Below are positions 19,000-28,600 of a stretch of DNA of 53,266 nt, one piece after another (position 1 is the stretch's first letter; every line of letters starts with the position of its first letter). The notes beneath the pieces were generated by a model. The model was not told the origin of the DNA and searched no databases. It worked only from the letters and a program-made list of their open reading frames with translations. This DNA is from CAZIKF01 sp964539825 (GTDB lineage Bacteria; Muiribacteriota; UBA6191), in assembly GCA_964539825.1 (NCBI GenBank), contig CAZIKF010000035.1, positions 1 to 53,266 of the forward strand, in the 5' to 3' direction. Position numbers and translations under genes: made by a program.

Positions 19000-21462
19000 C
19001 TATCTCAGGAATTGGGCCGAAAGGGAACTGGGATTGATGAGAATTCTAAGTTTATCCCACATAGTCCTGGTATGGGGGGTTTCCAGCTCAGACTCCAGAG
19101 AGTTTTTGATGTCTTGCAAATCTTTTCCCTGCAGGGCCCTGAGAAAGGAGATTTGTCGATGGGAGGTTCCCCTGAAAATCTTTCCAATGAGCATAGTTTT
19201 CCACTCTGGTGAACCCAGATCTTCGAGTTTTTTGATGAGAGCCCGGGAAGCGCCATACTCTTCCAGACTCTGAAAGTATGCTTCTTCCCCATGAGTGGGA
19301 AGTTCCTCAATCTGCTCTCGAGCCTGTTTTCCACTCCGTCGAATCATCTCCCATACTTTTTGGAAGACTCTCTCCTCCCCCTCAGCCTCTTGCGCGGAAG
19401 GAAAGGTATCAAGTAAGGCTTTTAGAGGATCTTCACGAGGTGCTAGCGGTACTCCCCCAACCCTTTGATAGGCCTTAACTTGACCGTCCCAGGAAAATCG
19501 CTCTTTTCTTTCTCTCAAAAACAGGTCCGTATTGATATTCTGTCCCTTGATGACCCATTTTTCCTGATCGTGATCGCTCTTGGTCATGACCAATCCATTG
19601 CTCAGAACCCGAAAATCGGTCCCTTCTTTCGATTCGATGGTATTCCCTTTAATGCCCAGGGTTTGATCATCGGTGACAAAAATCACGCGTAGTCCGTTAT
19701 TTCCCTGGATATTACCTATGCTATAGATCTTGTTGGTGAGAATATCCCAGATTCCCCTGTTTCCTTGTAAATCGACCAGGTCATAGCGAATATGGGCCTG
19801 CATATCGAATTTTTCCCCGAACTCCTTAGCTATGCTCATGTACACATAGGCACCGGATTCATAGAGATTCACATGGGAAAAGTCCTCAACCAGGTACATG
19901 CGGCTATAAGTTTGTCCCAGGGATTCACGCTTATGCATATCCCATGAACGCTCCTGAGCGACCTTTGAGATTTCTGACGGACTCCACCCTTCCCTGCTTG
20001 AGACATCCATTTTCCGAAGCACTTTGACGAGTCTCTTCTCTACAAGCTCACGGCGAAAATTCTTCATGCCGGGGGAGCGTTCAAACTTGGTGGTAGCCCA
20101 CTTTCCGACAAAGGAGCCAACTCCACCAAAAAGAGAAGCGATCATCACTCCGCCTATCATGGTAGGTAAGCCCCCTGACACCAAGACAGCACCGGCTAAT
20201 ACGGAACCGAAATATGCCCCGGTAAATCCAGAAACTGTACTCACGACCCGAGTAATTGGATTTTTTTGATAACCTTCGTAGAGATCCTTAAGGGCAAATT
20301 TCCTCTCATTTAAAGAGTCCTTGAGCCGATCGCCTGTGCGTTGAAACAAATAGGCGTTGTATTCTGGTCGAATCGTGCGCTTATTCCTATTTCCGCCAAC
20401 TACCGCACTGTCAGCATAACCCCGGGCACCGACTGCCACGGAATCAACTACCAGGTTGGCCACCAGTCCAAAAGCCAAACCAACTGAGATAGTCCGAAGC
20501 AGATCTTTCAGAGCAAACTTTGAACCCTCCCCAATTCCCACCAATCCAAGCTGCTTGGCCAGGGATTCGCCTTCAGGTTTTGTGAACCCGATGCGGCTTG
20601 CCTTAAAGATCTTATTGCCGATAATTTCTGCCTTCGACTCCAAACTTTTAAGAATCTTGGAGCCAAAAGAGGTTGAGCTGAGCATTTTGTCATAGAAAAC
20701 ATCGAAACGCTGGTTGAAAAACTCAAACATCTGCCGGGTGGCCATAGAACTCAGAAGACCTGGCAAAAAACCATGGCTCACGGTAGTGTTCATGGTGAGA
20801 GGATCCAGAGCCAGCACTTTATCTTTAGTGGTACTAAGATCCAACCCGTCATAGATCCCCATACTTAGCAGAGCGCCGATCACACCCATCATGGCGAATT
20901 TGGATTCGCTCTTTACAAAACCTGCGATTCCAGGCCCCATTTTTCGCATGAATTTACGCATGGCACGAGGAATCTCAAGACTGTTGAGAGCACGATCAAT
21001 TCCAGCCAACTGTCTGGGATTCATGAGATTGATGACCTGCCGAGTCCTGGCAAGAGTCATCCGCGCTTTGGAATGCGTGAGGGTTCTTTTGAGAAACCCC
21101 GTGGCCTCAAAAGACAGGAAGGTCTTTACGATTCCAACCTCTCCATCGAGAACTCGTAGAGCTACCTGTTTGATTGGTCTAAGAATAGACGACTGTTCTG
21201 CCCTGAGAGTTGGGTCTCCCTTATAAGTCTCACTATCAGAGTTGGATATGATCTCTTCCAACTTCTCTGGCGTCAGATTCTTTTCATAACCTTTGAAATT
21301 GCGAAAAATTTTGGCTGGAAATTCAGAGACGTAAGAAAGAACCTGCTGAGATTTTGAAGGTTCTGATTGCTCTTGAGAATAGATCCAAACAGGTGCCAGA
21401 AGCTGAAGAAGAAAGACAAATATCGTGAAACAACTGGTTTGTTTTCTTAGTCTCAAAATCAT
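19000..21462 (-). CDS. Secreted 820-residue protein of unknown family, copy 1
   Basis: This is the upstream paralogue of the gene at 16400-18862, with the same length and colinear along its whole length. By eye roughly 60% of residues match in conserved blocks (for example QVALRVLDGEVGIVKTFLSF and MMGVIGALLSMGIYDGLDL); no alignment was run. It has a signal peptide (CFTIFVFLLQLLAPVWIYSQ), the same three Gly/Ala-rich hydrophobic stretches and the same polar C-terminal part, ending in a shared LRILxxPSSLSAxF motif. The ATG at 21462 has only a weak ribosome-binding site. The pair looks like an old tandem duplication under selection, since no frameshift is seen in either copy. Function unknown. 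Confidence 0.85.
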   Translation of the reverse strand: MILRLRKQTSCFTIFVFLLQLLAPVWIYSQEQSEPSKSQQVLSYVSEFPAKIFRNFKGYEKNLTPEKLEEIISNSDSETYKGDPTLRAEQSSILRPIKQVALRVLDGEVGIVKTFLSFEATGFLKRTLTHSKARMTLARTRQVINLMNPRQLAGIDRALNSLEIPRAMRKFMRKMGPGIAGFVKSESKFAMMGVIGALLSMGIYDGLDLSTTKDKVLALDPLTMNTTVSHGFLPGLLSSMATRQMFEFFNQRFDVFYDKMLSSTSFGSKILKSLESKAEIIGNKIFKASRIGFTKPEGESLAKQLGLVGIGEGSKFALKDLLRTISVGLAFGLVANLVVDSVAVGARGYADSAVVGGNRNKRTIRPEYNAYLFQRTGDRLKDSLNERKFALKDLYEGYQKNPITRVVSTVSGFTGAYFGSVLAGAVLVSGGLPTMIGGVMIASLFGGVGSFVGKWATTKFERSPGMKNFRRELVEKRLVKVLRKMDVSSREGWSPSEISKVAQERSWDMHKRESLGQTYSRMYLVEDFSHVNLYESGAYVYMSIAKEFGEKFDMQAHIRYDLVDLQGNRGIWDILTNKIYSIGNIQGNNGLRVIFVTDDQTLGIKGNTIESKEGTDFRVLSNGLVMTKSDHDQEKWVIKGQNINTDLFLRERKERFSWDGQVKAYQRVGGVPLAPREDPLKALLDTFPSAQEAEGEERVFQKVWEMIRRSGKQAREQIEELPTHGEEAYFQSLEEYGASRALIKKLEDLGSPEWKTMLIGKIFRGTSHRQISFLRALQGKDLQDIKNSLESELETPHTRTMWDKLRILINPSSLSAQFLR

Positions 21463-21729
21463 CTCAGGGGAAGAAAAATGGGTAACTGATCCCTCTGCAT
21501 ACTACGAACTTCGGTTTTTGAAGTTTCAAATTCTACCAAAATATCCCCTGATCCAGGTTATGTACGCTGATATACCGCCAAGATCCCATACCCGGTTTAG
21601 ATATTCCTATTACCCCGTCTTTCACAAACCTTTCTTAGAATTTGCATGTGGGCTAAGAGAATGGTTGAATCTGTAAATTCATTCTAGTGTTTGAACTGTT
21701 CCCAAAATTTATTTCAAAAGGATTTCTTC

Positions 21730-22287
21730 ATGATTCGCATCCTGATCCTATTTATCATTCTTAGCCCCATTTCCCAGGCACAAAGAAACCGGTCCTCGGA
21801 TTCACTCGACCGCCTCATCGATCTCATCGTTGACAAAGAGACGGTTCAGATTCTCGAGAAGGACTTCTATATCAGGATTGAATCAGGACTGAATCTCACC
21901 AATCGAGCCATCTTTGAGGAACTTCTTTTGGATGGGGGAATTAAGAATGATGAGGAATTAATGCAAAAATATGAAAGTCTGGAACAGGCTATGAATACCA
22001 GGCTTAGAAAGTCATTTGAAGAAAAGCTCGATTTCATCGGAATTTTTCGTCTTACCAGTCGAGAAGTCTATTCACGAAACTATAGTAAAAAGGAGATTAG
22101 GAAGCTAACGGCGTTTTTCTCGACACCCGTAGGAAAAAAGTATCTTTCCAAATCCCAGGTGATGATAGAAGAATCTCAAATGTCGCTTTCAAAGGCTCTA
22201 TCGGAGATAGCTATCAGACTGGCCGAACCCATGCAAGATGCCATGCAGGAACAAGTCATAAAAATCTTGAAAGAGGCAGATGAATAG
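21730..22287 (+). CDS. Exported DUF2059-like protein
   Basis: A small exported protein of 185 residues. A signal peptide (MIRILILFIILSPISQAQ) precedes a helical body. Its C-terminal part carries the pattern of DUF2059 (PF09832): YSKKEIRKLTAFFSTPVGKKYLSKSQ followed by an amphipathic helix. The biochemical role of that family is unknown. ATG 21730 follows AAAAGGA at good spacing, so a longer frame beginning at 21691 is not used. The gene stands alone on the plus strand, facing away from the 820-residue paralogues and converging on the FmdB-like gene with only 9 bp between. Confidence 0.72.
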   Translation: MIRILILFIILSPISQAQRNRSSDSLDRLIDLIVDKETVQILEKDFYIRIESGLNLTNRAIFEELLLDGGIKNDEELMQKYESLEQAMNTRLRKSFEEKLDFIGIFRLTSREVYSRNYSKKEIRKLTAFFSTPVGKKYLSKSQVMIEESQMSLSKALSEIAIRLAEPMQDAMQEQVIKILKEADE

Positions 22288-22296
22288 TAGCTGTTT

Positions 22297-22584
22297 CTAC
22301 TTGTAAATGGTGGCCGGGGCTTCGTCTGGTCCGGCAGCCTTTTCGTAGGACCCATCACCCGCTTTCACGTACTTTGAAAAGCCGTGCTTGGAGAGGTTTT
22401 GATCGGAGAGTTTGTCTTTCACTGAACCCTGGTGATGGGCCGGCAGACTGATTTTTTTTACAACCGGTTTCTTACATCGCGGGCAATTCGTAAGCGAACT
22501 TTCACTCATGTTCTGAACAGCCTCAAAATCGGTGGTACAGCCTTCCCCAGTCCCATCAGTATGCTGGTATTCGTAAATTGGCAT
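22297..22584 (-). CDS. FmdB-family zinc-ribbon protein, short copy
   Basis: A 95-residue protein beginning MPIYEYQHTDG, the hallmark of the FmdB / Zn-ribbon_8 family. It has one remaining CPRC pair and a separate N-terminal Cys, so the metal site is less regular than in its neighbour. FmdB-type proteins are small regulators or metal-binding factors of poorly known role. The start ATG overlaps the stop of the upstream FmdB gene by one base (TGATG), which shows translational coupling. It is the last gene of the unit nfu, unknown, fmdB-like, fmdB-like. Confidence 0.78.
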   Translation of the reverse strand: MPIYEYQHTDGTGEGCTTDFEAVQNMSESSLTNCPRCKKPVVKKISLPAHHQGSVKDKLSDQNLSKHGFSKYVKAGDGSYEKAAGPDEAPATIYK

Positions 22585-22919
22585 CAGAATATACTCCCGT
22601 AACGCTCCTCTAACTCCATTCTGGTCTGCTGAACACAGCCACTTGGACCTACGGTGGTTGGGTTTTTTTCAGAACTCATTTCGGACAAAAGTTTCTGGAC
22701 TCGCTTTTTCTGCGGCATGAATTTCTGGGTGTGGTCCTTATGCAATTGGTCCAACTCAGCGGAGTTATCTCCCCCGATGTTTAACCTGCAATTGATGATT
22801 GCCTTAGATACGGAAGACGAACCGCAATGTTCACAGGTGAGTTCTCCCTGGTACTCCATGGGATGAACAGCTTCAAAGAGACCCGCGCAGTCCTTACAAC
22901 GATAATCATACAGAGGCAT
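22584..22919 (-). CDS. FmdB-family zinc-ribbon protein, long copy
   Basis: A 111-residue protein beginning MPLYDYRCKDCAGLFE, with CKDC and CEHC pairs that complete a zinc ribbon, as in the FmdB regulatory family. The tail is charged and helical and unlike the shorter copy downstream, so the two are related only through the ribbon. The ATG follows GGGAG closely after the stop of the upstream gene (TAGAAATG). Its place behind an Nfu-type iron-sulfur carrier hints at metal or Fe-S related work; this is only guilt by association. Confidence 0.8.
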   Translation of the reverse strand: MPLYDYRCKDCAGLFEAVHPMEYQGELTCEHCGSSSVSKAIINCRLNIGGDNSAELDQLHKDHTQKFMPQKKRVQKLLSEMSSEKNPTTVGPSGCVQQTRMELEERYGSIF

Positions 22920-22921
22920 TT

Positions 22922-23851
22922 CTAGCTCCCGTAAATTTCATTGAGCTTATCAGCTAAGTCTATTGCCGAAAGCGGTATCGTATCAGGGTCTGTGGGAGTT
23001 GTACCTGAACCACAGGCACTGAGAAAGCCACCGGGATGAAAAAACCATCCTTCCCCCCCCTTTTGGGAGATGAACTCCTTTAGCCTGGAGTCATCCAGGC
23101 GAATTTCATCATCTATGCGCAGCATGCCCAATCCCATACCAGGATCTCGGTACAGAAAAATGCGCGGAGTTGGGAGACCCTTTGACCTGGCCTGCTCTTT
23201 CAGTACAGACTGGGGATATCCCATAGCTTCTTTAGGTACCCGTCCAAGACACATGCCAACCACGCCATGCAATTGAATTTCACAAGTTTCGCGTACCTGT
23301 TTAAATGCCTTCTGCCGCATTAGATGGTACTGGTATAGAGGTGTCAGAACCATTTCACCAAAGCGTTGATTTGTCACAACATCACCATGGATTCCGTGGT
23401 TTGATTTATAGGCCTGAAAGATTGTAGTCAGACCGGTGTCTTCAATCAGGGTATGTTCTTCTCCCAGAAATGATTTAGTTGCTGAACCGACGCTATCATC
23501 GCCATCCACCCATAAAAGAATGGGTTCCATGGCCAGGCGTTCATCCTGGTCCTGATCCGGGAAAAACGCTTCTACTACACAGCGAAAGGCCGATGAGAAT
23601 CCACCACTATCCTGCTCATATCCCTTTACCGAAAACTCATGGATGACATCAAGACCGATTTCACCCTTTTCCCCATCAATCTGAATATTATGATTCCACT
23701 GAAATTCAAATTCGTTGGAAATACCGGCGACATCTCTTAGAAACCATTGGGTTGCGGCATCATCAAGATGGGAATTGCGGTGAAATATGATCCTGGGAGC
23801 GTCTACTATTTTCTGACGCAATTCGTTCAGATTATCTCTTGTAAATTGCAT
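22922..23851 (-). CDS. Conserved protein, possibly DHH/MYG1-like
   Basis: A soluble 309-residue protein without signal peptide. I recognise no firm family. The opening FHRNSHLDDAATQWFL and the later GLDVIHEFSVKGYEQ recall the metal-binding N-terminal pattern of DHH/MYG1-like hydrolases (HxxxDD then a D-containing block), but the match is weak and the usual DHH triad is not present. ATG 23851 lies 7 bp after the Nfu stop; an in-frame extension would overlap nfu heavily and is rejected. It is in the middle of a four-gene operon with nfu and two FmdB-like genes, so a role in metal or cofactor handling is possible. Confidence 0.7.
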   Translation of the reverse strand: MQFTRDNLNELRQKIVDAPRIIFHRNSHLDDAATQWFLRDVAGISNEFEFQWNHNIQIDGEKGEIGLDVIHEFSVKGYEQDSGGFSSAFRCVVEAFFPDQDQDERLAMEPILLWVDGDDSVGSATKSFLGEEHTLIEDTGLTTIFQAYKSNHGIHGDVVTNQRFGEMVLTPLYQYHLMRQKAFKQVRETCEIQLHGVVGMCLGRVPKEAMGYPQSVLKEQARSKGLPTPRIFLYRDPGMGLGMLRIDDEIRLDDSRLKEFISQKGGEGWFFHPGGFLSACGSGTTPTDPDTIPLSAIDLADKLNEIYGS

Positions 23852-23858
23852 AAATTTT

Positions 23859-24416
23859 CTAAACCTGGAGAACTTCCTTAACCTCAGGGACTTCCTCTTT
23901 AAGGCGTGCCTCAATACCCATCTTAAGGGTCATCGTTGAGGAAGGACAGCCTGAGCACGCGCCCAGCATGTGTAGGTAAACCACTCCATCCTCATAGCCT
24001 TTAAATACAATGTCGCCACCATCCATGGCCACTGCGGGTCTGACCTCATCTTCGATTATCTGGTAAATCTTCTTGCCGGATTCATCCAGTTTTTCCAGAT
24101 CGAAGTCGGGTTCTTTTGCCTCCTTGGAAACCACAAGATCACCTGATTCCAGAAAAACTTTGATGGCCTTTTGAACCGCATCTTCGTATTCGCTCCAGTC
24201 CTTACTCGTACCCTTGGTAACCGTGATAAAGGTCTTACCGAGGTATACCCCTACAATATCAGATATTTCAAAGAGCTTTACCGCAAGAGCGCTCTTTCCC
24301 TCAGCTTCTTCTTTTGAAATAAAATCATGGGTTCTTTCTGTTATGGTCTTTCCCACAACGAATTTCAAGGTATTTGGATTGGGCGTGAACTCACTATAAA
24401 TCATTAACTCGCTCAT
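23859..24416 (-). CDS. nfuA: Nfu-type iron-sulfur cluster carrier (Nfu_N + NifU C-terminal domain)
   Basis: A 185-residue scaffold/carrier protein that delivers Fe-S clusters to apo-proteins in the cytoplasm. Residues about 5-90 match Nfu_N (SEFTPNPNTLKFVVGK and the VYLGKTFITVTK strand). Residues about 112-185 form the NifU C-terminal domain with the cluster-binding pair GACSGCPSSTM and the preceding RPAVAMDGGDI motif. This two-domain form is the one found in mitochondrial NFU1 and some bacteria; it is not the A-type-domain NfuA of enterics, so the symbol is given by function only. AAGGAG at ideal spacing supports ATG 24416. First gene of the operon. Confidence 0.9.
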   Translation of the reverse strand: MSELMIYSEFTPNPNTLKFVVGKTITERTHDFISKEEAEGKSALAVKLFEISDIVGVYLGKTFITVTKGTSKDWSEYEDAVQKAIKVFLESGDLVVSKEAKEPDFDLEKLDESGKKIYQIIEDEVRPAVAMDGGDIVFKGYEDGVVYLHMLGACSGCPSSTMTLKMGIEARLKEEVPEVKEVLQV

Positions 24417-24685
24417 GTATGCTCCTTGTGTAGGTACGCTTCTATTCTAACCTTTAGCAGGCTATCGCTAAATCATCGCCCTAAAACAAAACGCTATCGA
24501 CTCAACTTAGCACGAATCCTGCCGCAAACTCAGAATGCACACAATTCATACAAAAACCAGGCGGAATTTGAAAGCCTTTCTTTCAATACCCTGCATCCCA
24601 GCGAAAATTTAACCCGAAATACTTTGTCTAATTCCATGAAAAACCGAGGGCTGAGGAAACCAGGATTGCCTTTTTTGGGGTCATC
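24417..24685. other. Divergent intergenic region
   Basis: This 269-bp gap separates nfu (minus) and the secreted TPR-like gene (plus). A possible weak sigma-70 site for nfu (TTAGCG, 16 bp, TAGAAT, on the minus strand near 24446-24473) is seen. An 87-codon plus-strand frame across the gap has no plausible ribosome-binding site or protein-like composition and is not called. Confidence 0.35.
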
Positions 24686-25510
24686 ATGAAAATATTTCTA
24701 TTCGTTTTCACTTTTCTATTATCTTTACCATTATCCTTCGCATTTCTTGAAGGCCATCCCCAGGCTTCTCATTCACAGAATCAGTACACCAAAAGATCCT
24801 CCAAGGAAAACAAGGGAATAGAACGGCTCAAGAGGATACGTAATACGCTCAGAAACCTTAAGCCGGGCTACAAGAGCCAGAACGAAGACCAGAGATTTCC
24901 TCAGGAGACTCCAAAAGAAAGAGCGCCCATGCAAGCCCAGGGTTCTACTCAGAATCCCGAATCCACCAGGGCTTCCCAATTCCCCCCACCGGTCAGTCCT
25001 TCGCCATTTCTAGTGCCGGAATCAGCTCTACCAATCGTAGCTCCTCAGACTCATAAGCCGGTAGATCTCGATGAAAAAAGTACCCCCAGGGTCGCTGCGC
25101 TCTTAAATAAATGCGTGAAGTTAGGTGCCTATTTCAAGCAGGACTCACCCGATCAACAAAGAGCCCTTGAGCTCTATCAAATCCATTGCTCTGAGGTCGT
25201 GGAACAGATCGCCATTCCCCAGAAACTCGATTTACTTTACTGGGTTCAGGCAAAATACCTGGAAATCCATGGGAAATATCGCGAAGCGAATCGGTATCAC
25301 ACCCTCCTCTACCAGATGAATCCCCAGGATTTCTCCACCACTCTGGACTTCATTCAAAATCTGAAAAACCTGGGAGAAGCGGAAATGGCCGTGGATCTAT
25401 TAGGGTTTTTCCAGGAAAGTCCTGCTGGAAGAATTCTCGAAGACGAGCAGCGCCGGATACTCCAGGAGTTGGAAACCGATCTAAATCACATTCTCGGGAA
25501 ACCCGATTGA
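24686..25510 (+). CDS. Secreted proline-rich protein with TPR-like C-terminus
   Basis: The 274-residue protein has a Sec signal peptide (KIFLFVFTFLLSLPLSFA), a basic and then proline-rich low-complexity linker (about residues 30-130), and a helical C-terminal region (about 135-274). Helix pairs there, such as ALELYQIHCSEVV and YREANRYHTLLYQMNPQDF, look like degenerate tetratricopeptide repeats. It is probably a periplasmic or envelope protein used for binding; no enzyme motif is visible. ATG 24686 follows GGGG by about 6 bp. It converges on the remnant and sensor gene on the minus strand. Confidence 0.7.
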   Translation: MKIFLFVFTFLLSLPLSFAFLEGHPQASHSQNQYTKRSSKENKGIERLKRIRNTLRNLKPGYKSQNEDQRFPQETPKERAPMQAQGSTQNPESTRASQFPPPVSPSPFLVPESALPIVAPQTHKPVDLDEKSTPRVAALLNKCVKLGAYFKQDSPDQQRALELYQIHCSEVVEQIAIPQKLDLLYWVQAKYLEIHGKYREANRYHTLLYQMNPQDFSTTLDFIQNLKNLGEAEMAVDLLGFFQESPAGRILEDEQRRILQELETDLNHILGKPD

Positions 25511-25516
25511 GCCTTC

Positions 25517-25642
25517 CTACTGGGATTCCTTCAACTGTTCTTCGAGTTCCTTCTGGGCCATGAGTTCAAGGCATAAACTCACGCTTTGTAATGCCTTTCC
25601 ACTCTCATCGCGAAGAACCCTGCCCTGGTTGGACAGCAAAGT
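25517..25642 (-). pseudogene. In-frame remnant of a PAS C-terminal (PAC) motif
   Basis: Directly after the TGA stop of the PAS-GAF-REC gene, the same reading frame stays open for about 41 codons and then ends at TAG 25517. It reads GRVLRDESGKALQ, then LCLELMAQKELEEQLKESQ, which is the typical end of a PAS domain plus the coiled linker that leads into a histidine kinase H-box. Immediately after the TAG the frame reads EGSIG, resembling the KMESIG that normally follows. It has no start codon of its own in a sensible place. I read it as the scar of a PAS-histidine kinase that was truncated or swapped here. The resemblance is by eye. Confidence 0.55.
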
Positions 25643-28600
25643 TCAAGTCTTGTCCTGAATTCTTAGCAGGCACTCGATTCGGCTTTTAAGATCAGCCCTG
25701 TTATTCTCACCACGCTTCATCGCTTTCTGAAGGTTTTTAAGCATCAACTTACGGTCTTTTTTTGTGAGAAGTCTCTCCATGAGGAGAATAATAGGAAGAG
25801 ATCGCGTTTTGCGCTCATGGGACAGCTTTTCAATCACAGAAAATCCATCAAATTCCGGCGTTATCGCGTTCATGATGAGGGCATCTGGAACATTGGTACC
25901 AATTCGCTCAAGGGTTTCTGATTCTCCCTGAACCGTTTCAACTTCGAAGACCTCCCCTGAAAGAAGAGTTGAAATCATGCTTAACGTCTCCGGATCATTC
26001 TCAGCTACCAGTATTTTTTCCTTCCCTCTTGGCTTTGTGCAAAGTCCAATTCGATTGATCACGTTGATGAAGCAATGGGCTGGGATAGGCTTTCTTAGAA
26101 TCGCGTCAAATCCTAAAAAGGAGCTATAGCCTCCTTTTAGATTGGGCGAGAGGACTAAAACAGGCAGAGAGGAAGCAACTCGATGTGTAGATATCGCTTC
26201 AAGAAGTTTCATACCTTCCATCCTGGGCATGTTGAGATCCAGGGAAATCAGGTCCGGGGTGGTTTTCTCCAACTCGTTAAGCACCTGTTTAGAACTGCGA
26301 AATTCAAGGACTGAGTAACCCCAGTTTTCCAGAAAGTCTTTGAATCCTTCACCTGCCGGACGCTCTTGATCAAGGTTTAGAATCTTACCTCGACACAGCG
26401 GAGTTTGAACGGGGTCTGCGGATTCGCTGACTCCCTTTTGCGAGACCAGGGTAAAAAAGTGCTGGGAATTGCTGATAATCTCATTTGCCTGCTTCGCCAT
26501 CTCCTGTGGACTTCCCCCAAAAACTCCCTCCTTGAGCGCTTCATTGCTTCCAATGATGGAAATAAATGGTCGACTCGATCCCTTGACTTCCCCATCACCA
26601 CCCAGAAAGCTAACCTGGCTATCCGTATCATGATCCACTTCATTCACAGAATCCACCTGTGAGCCTTCATGGAGACTCGAACTCATGGTCTCGATCTGTT
26701 CCGTCAGATTCTGATTTCGAATCACCATTCCAATTTGCCTCGCCAGGCGTTCACCAAAAATCTTATGTTCCACCTCGGAAACACTTTGGAATCCCAGTGT
26801 CAGGACTCCAAGGAGTTGATCCTGGCAGATCACAGGTAAAATAAGCATGGATTGGACGCTCAAAACTCCCCAGCCGGTTTCAATTTTAAGGAACTGCTCC
26901 GATTTTTCCGCGCTCTTGATATAGGATGACTTTCGGTCTGAAGCGGCCTGTCCGATTAATCCTTCTCCCAATTGAAAATCTTGTTGAAACCTCGGAGGAA
27001 GACCTTGGGCCACTGATAGTTTGAGCTTCTCGTCCAGGTCTTCATATAGATGAAGACTTGATGGAAAAAAATCCAGATCTGAGGCCAGCAGTTCCAGCAT
27101 TTCCTTTGAAGCCTGGCGCAGCGAATTTCCCCTCTGAAAGAGGGACATGATATGACCCTCACAGCGGTCAAATCTGGAGGCCTTTTCCAGCCTGAAGGCC
27201 TGATCCGCCAAAGCCTTCTCAGCTAGTTTATGTTGTGTTAAATCTTTCAAAATAACCGTGAATAACGGCTTTCCTTTTATCTTCAGGAGACCCAAGGATA
27301 ATTCCAGAGGATACTCGGAATGATCATTTCTCACTCCAGTTACTTCCCAACTCATTTGATTTAGGGAGCCCTGGGTGACTTTTTGAAACCTGGAGAGGTA
27401 ATCATCAAGTTGCTCTCTGTCAGGACTGGACAATAAAATTCCAAGAGATTGACCCTCTATTTCCCCGGCTCTATAACCGGTGAGCTTTTCCAGATTCGAA
27501 TTTGCACAGTGAATTACTCCTGATTTATCGATAGTGAGGATGCCATCACGAATTGTCTCCAGCAAGCAGTGATGGGATGCCAGTGAATCTTTAAGAGCTG
27601 CTTCTGTCTCCTTATGTAGGGAAAGATCACGAACAAACCCGGTGAAAAAGATATCCTCTCCAACTTTTACGGCTCCGACCGACAGTTTCATCGCAAAGCG
27701 CTCACCATTGCTTCGAAGTCCGAAAACTTCACGCCCTCCTTCAACTCCAATCATCTTGGCCTTCCCGGTTCTAAGATAATCGGCCAGGTAAGAATTATGG
27801 TTTTTTCGATGGGGCTCTGGCATTAACATCTTTATGTTCTGCCCCACCAACTGCTCTGTACTATAGCCAAACAACTTTTCTGCCGACGCGTTCACAGATT
27901 GGATGAAACCCGACTCATCAATGTTGATGATTCCCTCTGCTGAGGTGTCTAGAACCACCTGTGATCTCTTCTTCAGTTCCTCCATAAAATTCTGGTCTTC
28001 GATGCGTTTTGAAATATCTCTCAGGACTCCCGTATATAGAATAGCTGAGTTGACTTCACTTCTTAGAAGGCCCATCTCCAGGGGAAAAACTTGCTCATTT
28101 TCCCGTATTCCTATGAAATCCAGGAAAAAGCTGTCTGGATTTCCCATACCCTTTTCGAGAAATCTCAAGAGTCGGATTTCCTTTTTACCCTTGTGATCCG
28201 GGGACAGTAAAATACTCACACTCTCCCCGATTACCTCAGACGCCTGGCATAAAAAGATGGTTTCAGCAGCCTTGTTGAAGGAGAGAATGGCCCCAAACCG
28301 ATCAAGAGTGACGACTCCATCAAGAGCTGAATCTAGCACTGCACGATGCCTGGCGATCTCAGCTCTGACGCCATCTTGCCCCTGCTCTACCATCCGTTTG
28401 TGTTTTTTTTGTTCTCTCTGTGCCCTGATCAACAGGCCAAGCATTGCTGGAAAGGCGAACAGAACCAGCAACAGGGCCATCCAAAATAGATAGAGATCCT
28501 TTTGAAAGTACCCTTGAGCGGCGCCTTCAAGTTGTTTTGAAGTATTCTGCGCATACTTCAAAGATATCTCTGACACCTCCACCAGGTTTCTCTGGGCCCT

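Noticed and set aside
24426..24689. Plus-strand frame of 87 codons
   Set aside because: No family, no ribosome-binding site, basic and irregular composition; overlaps the start of the next gene.
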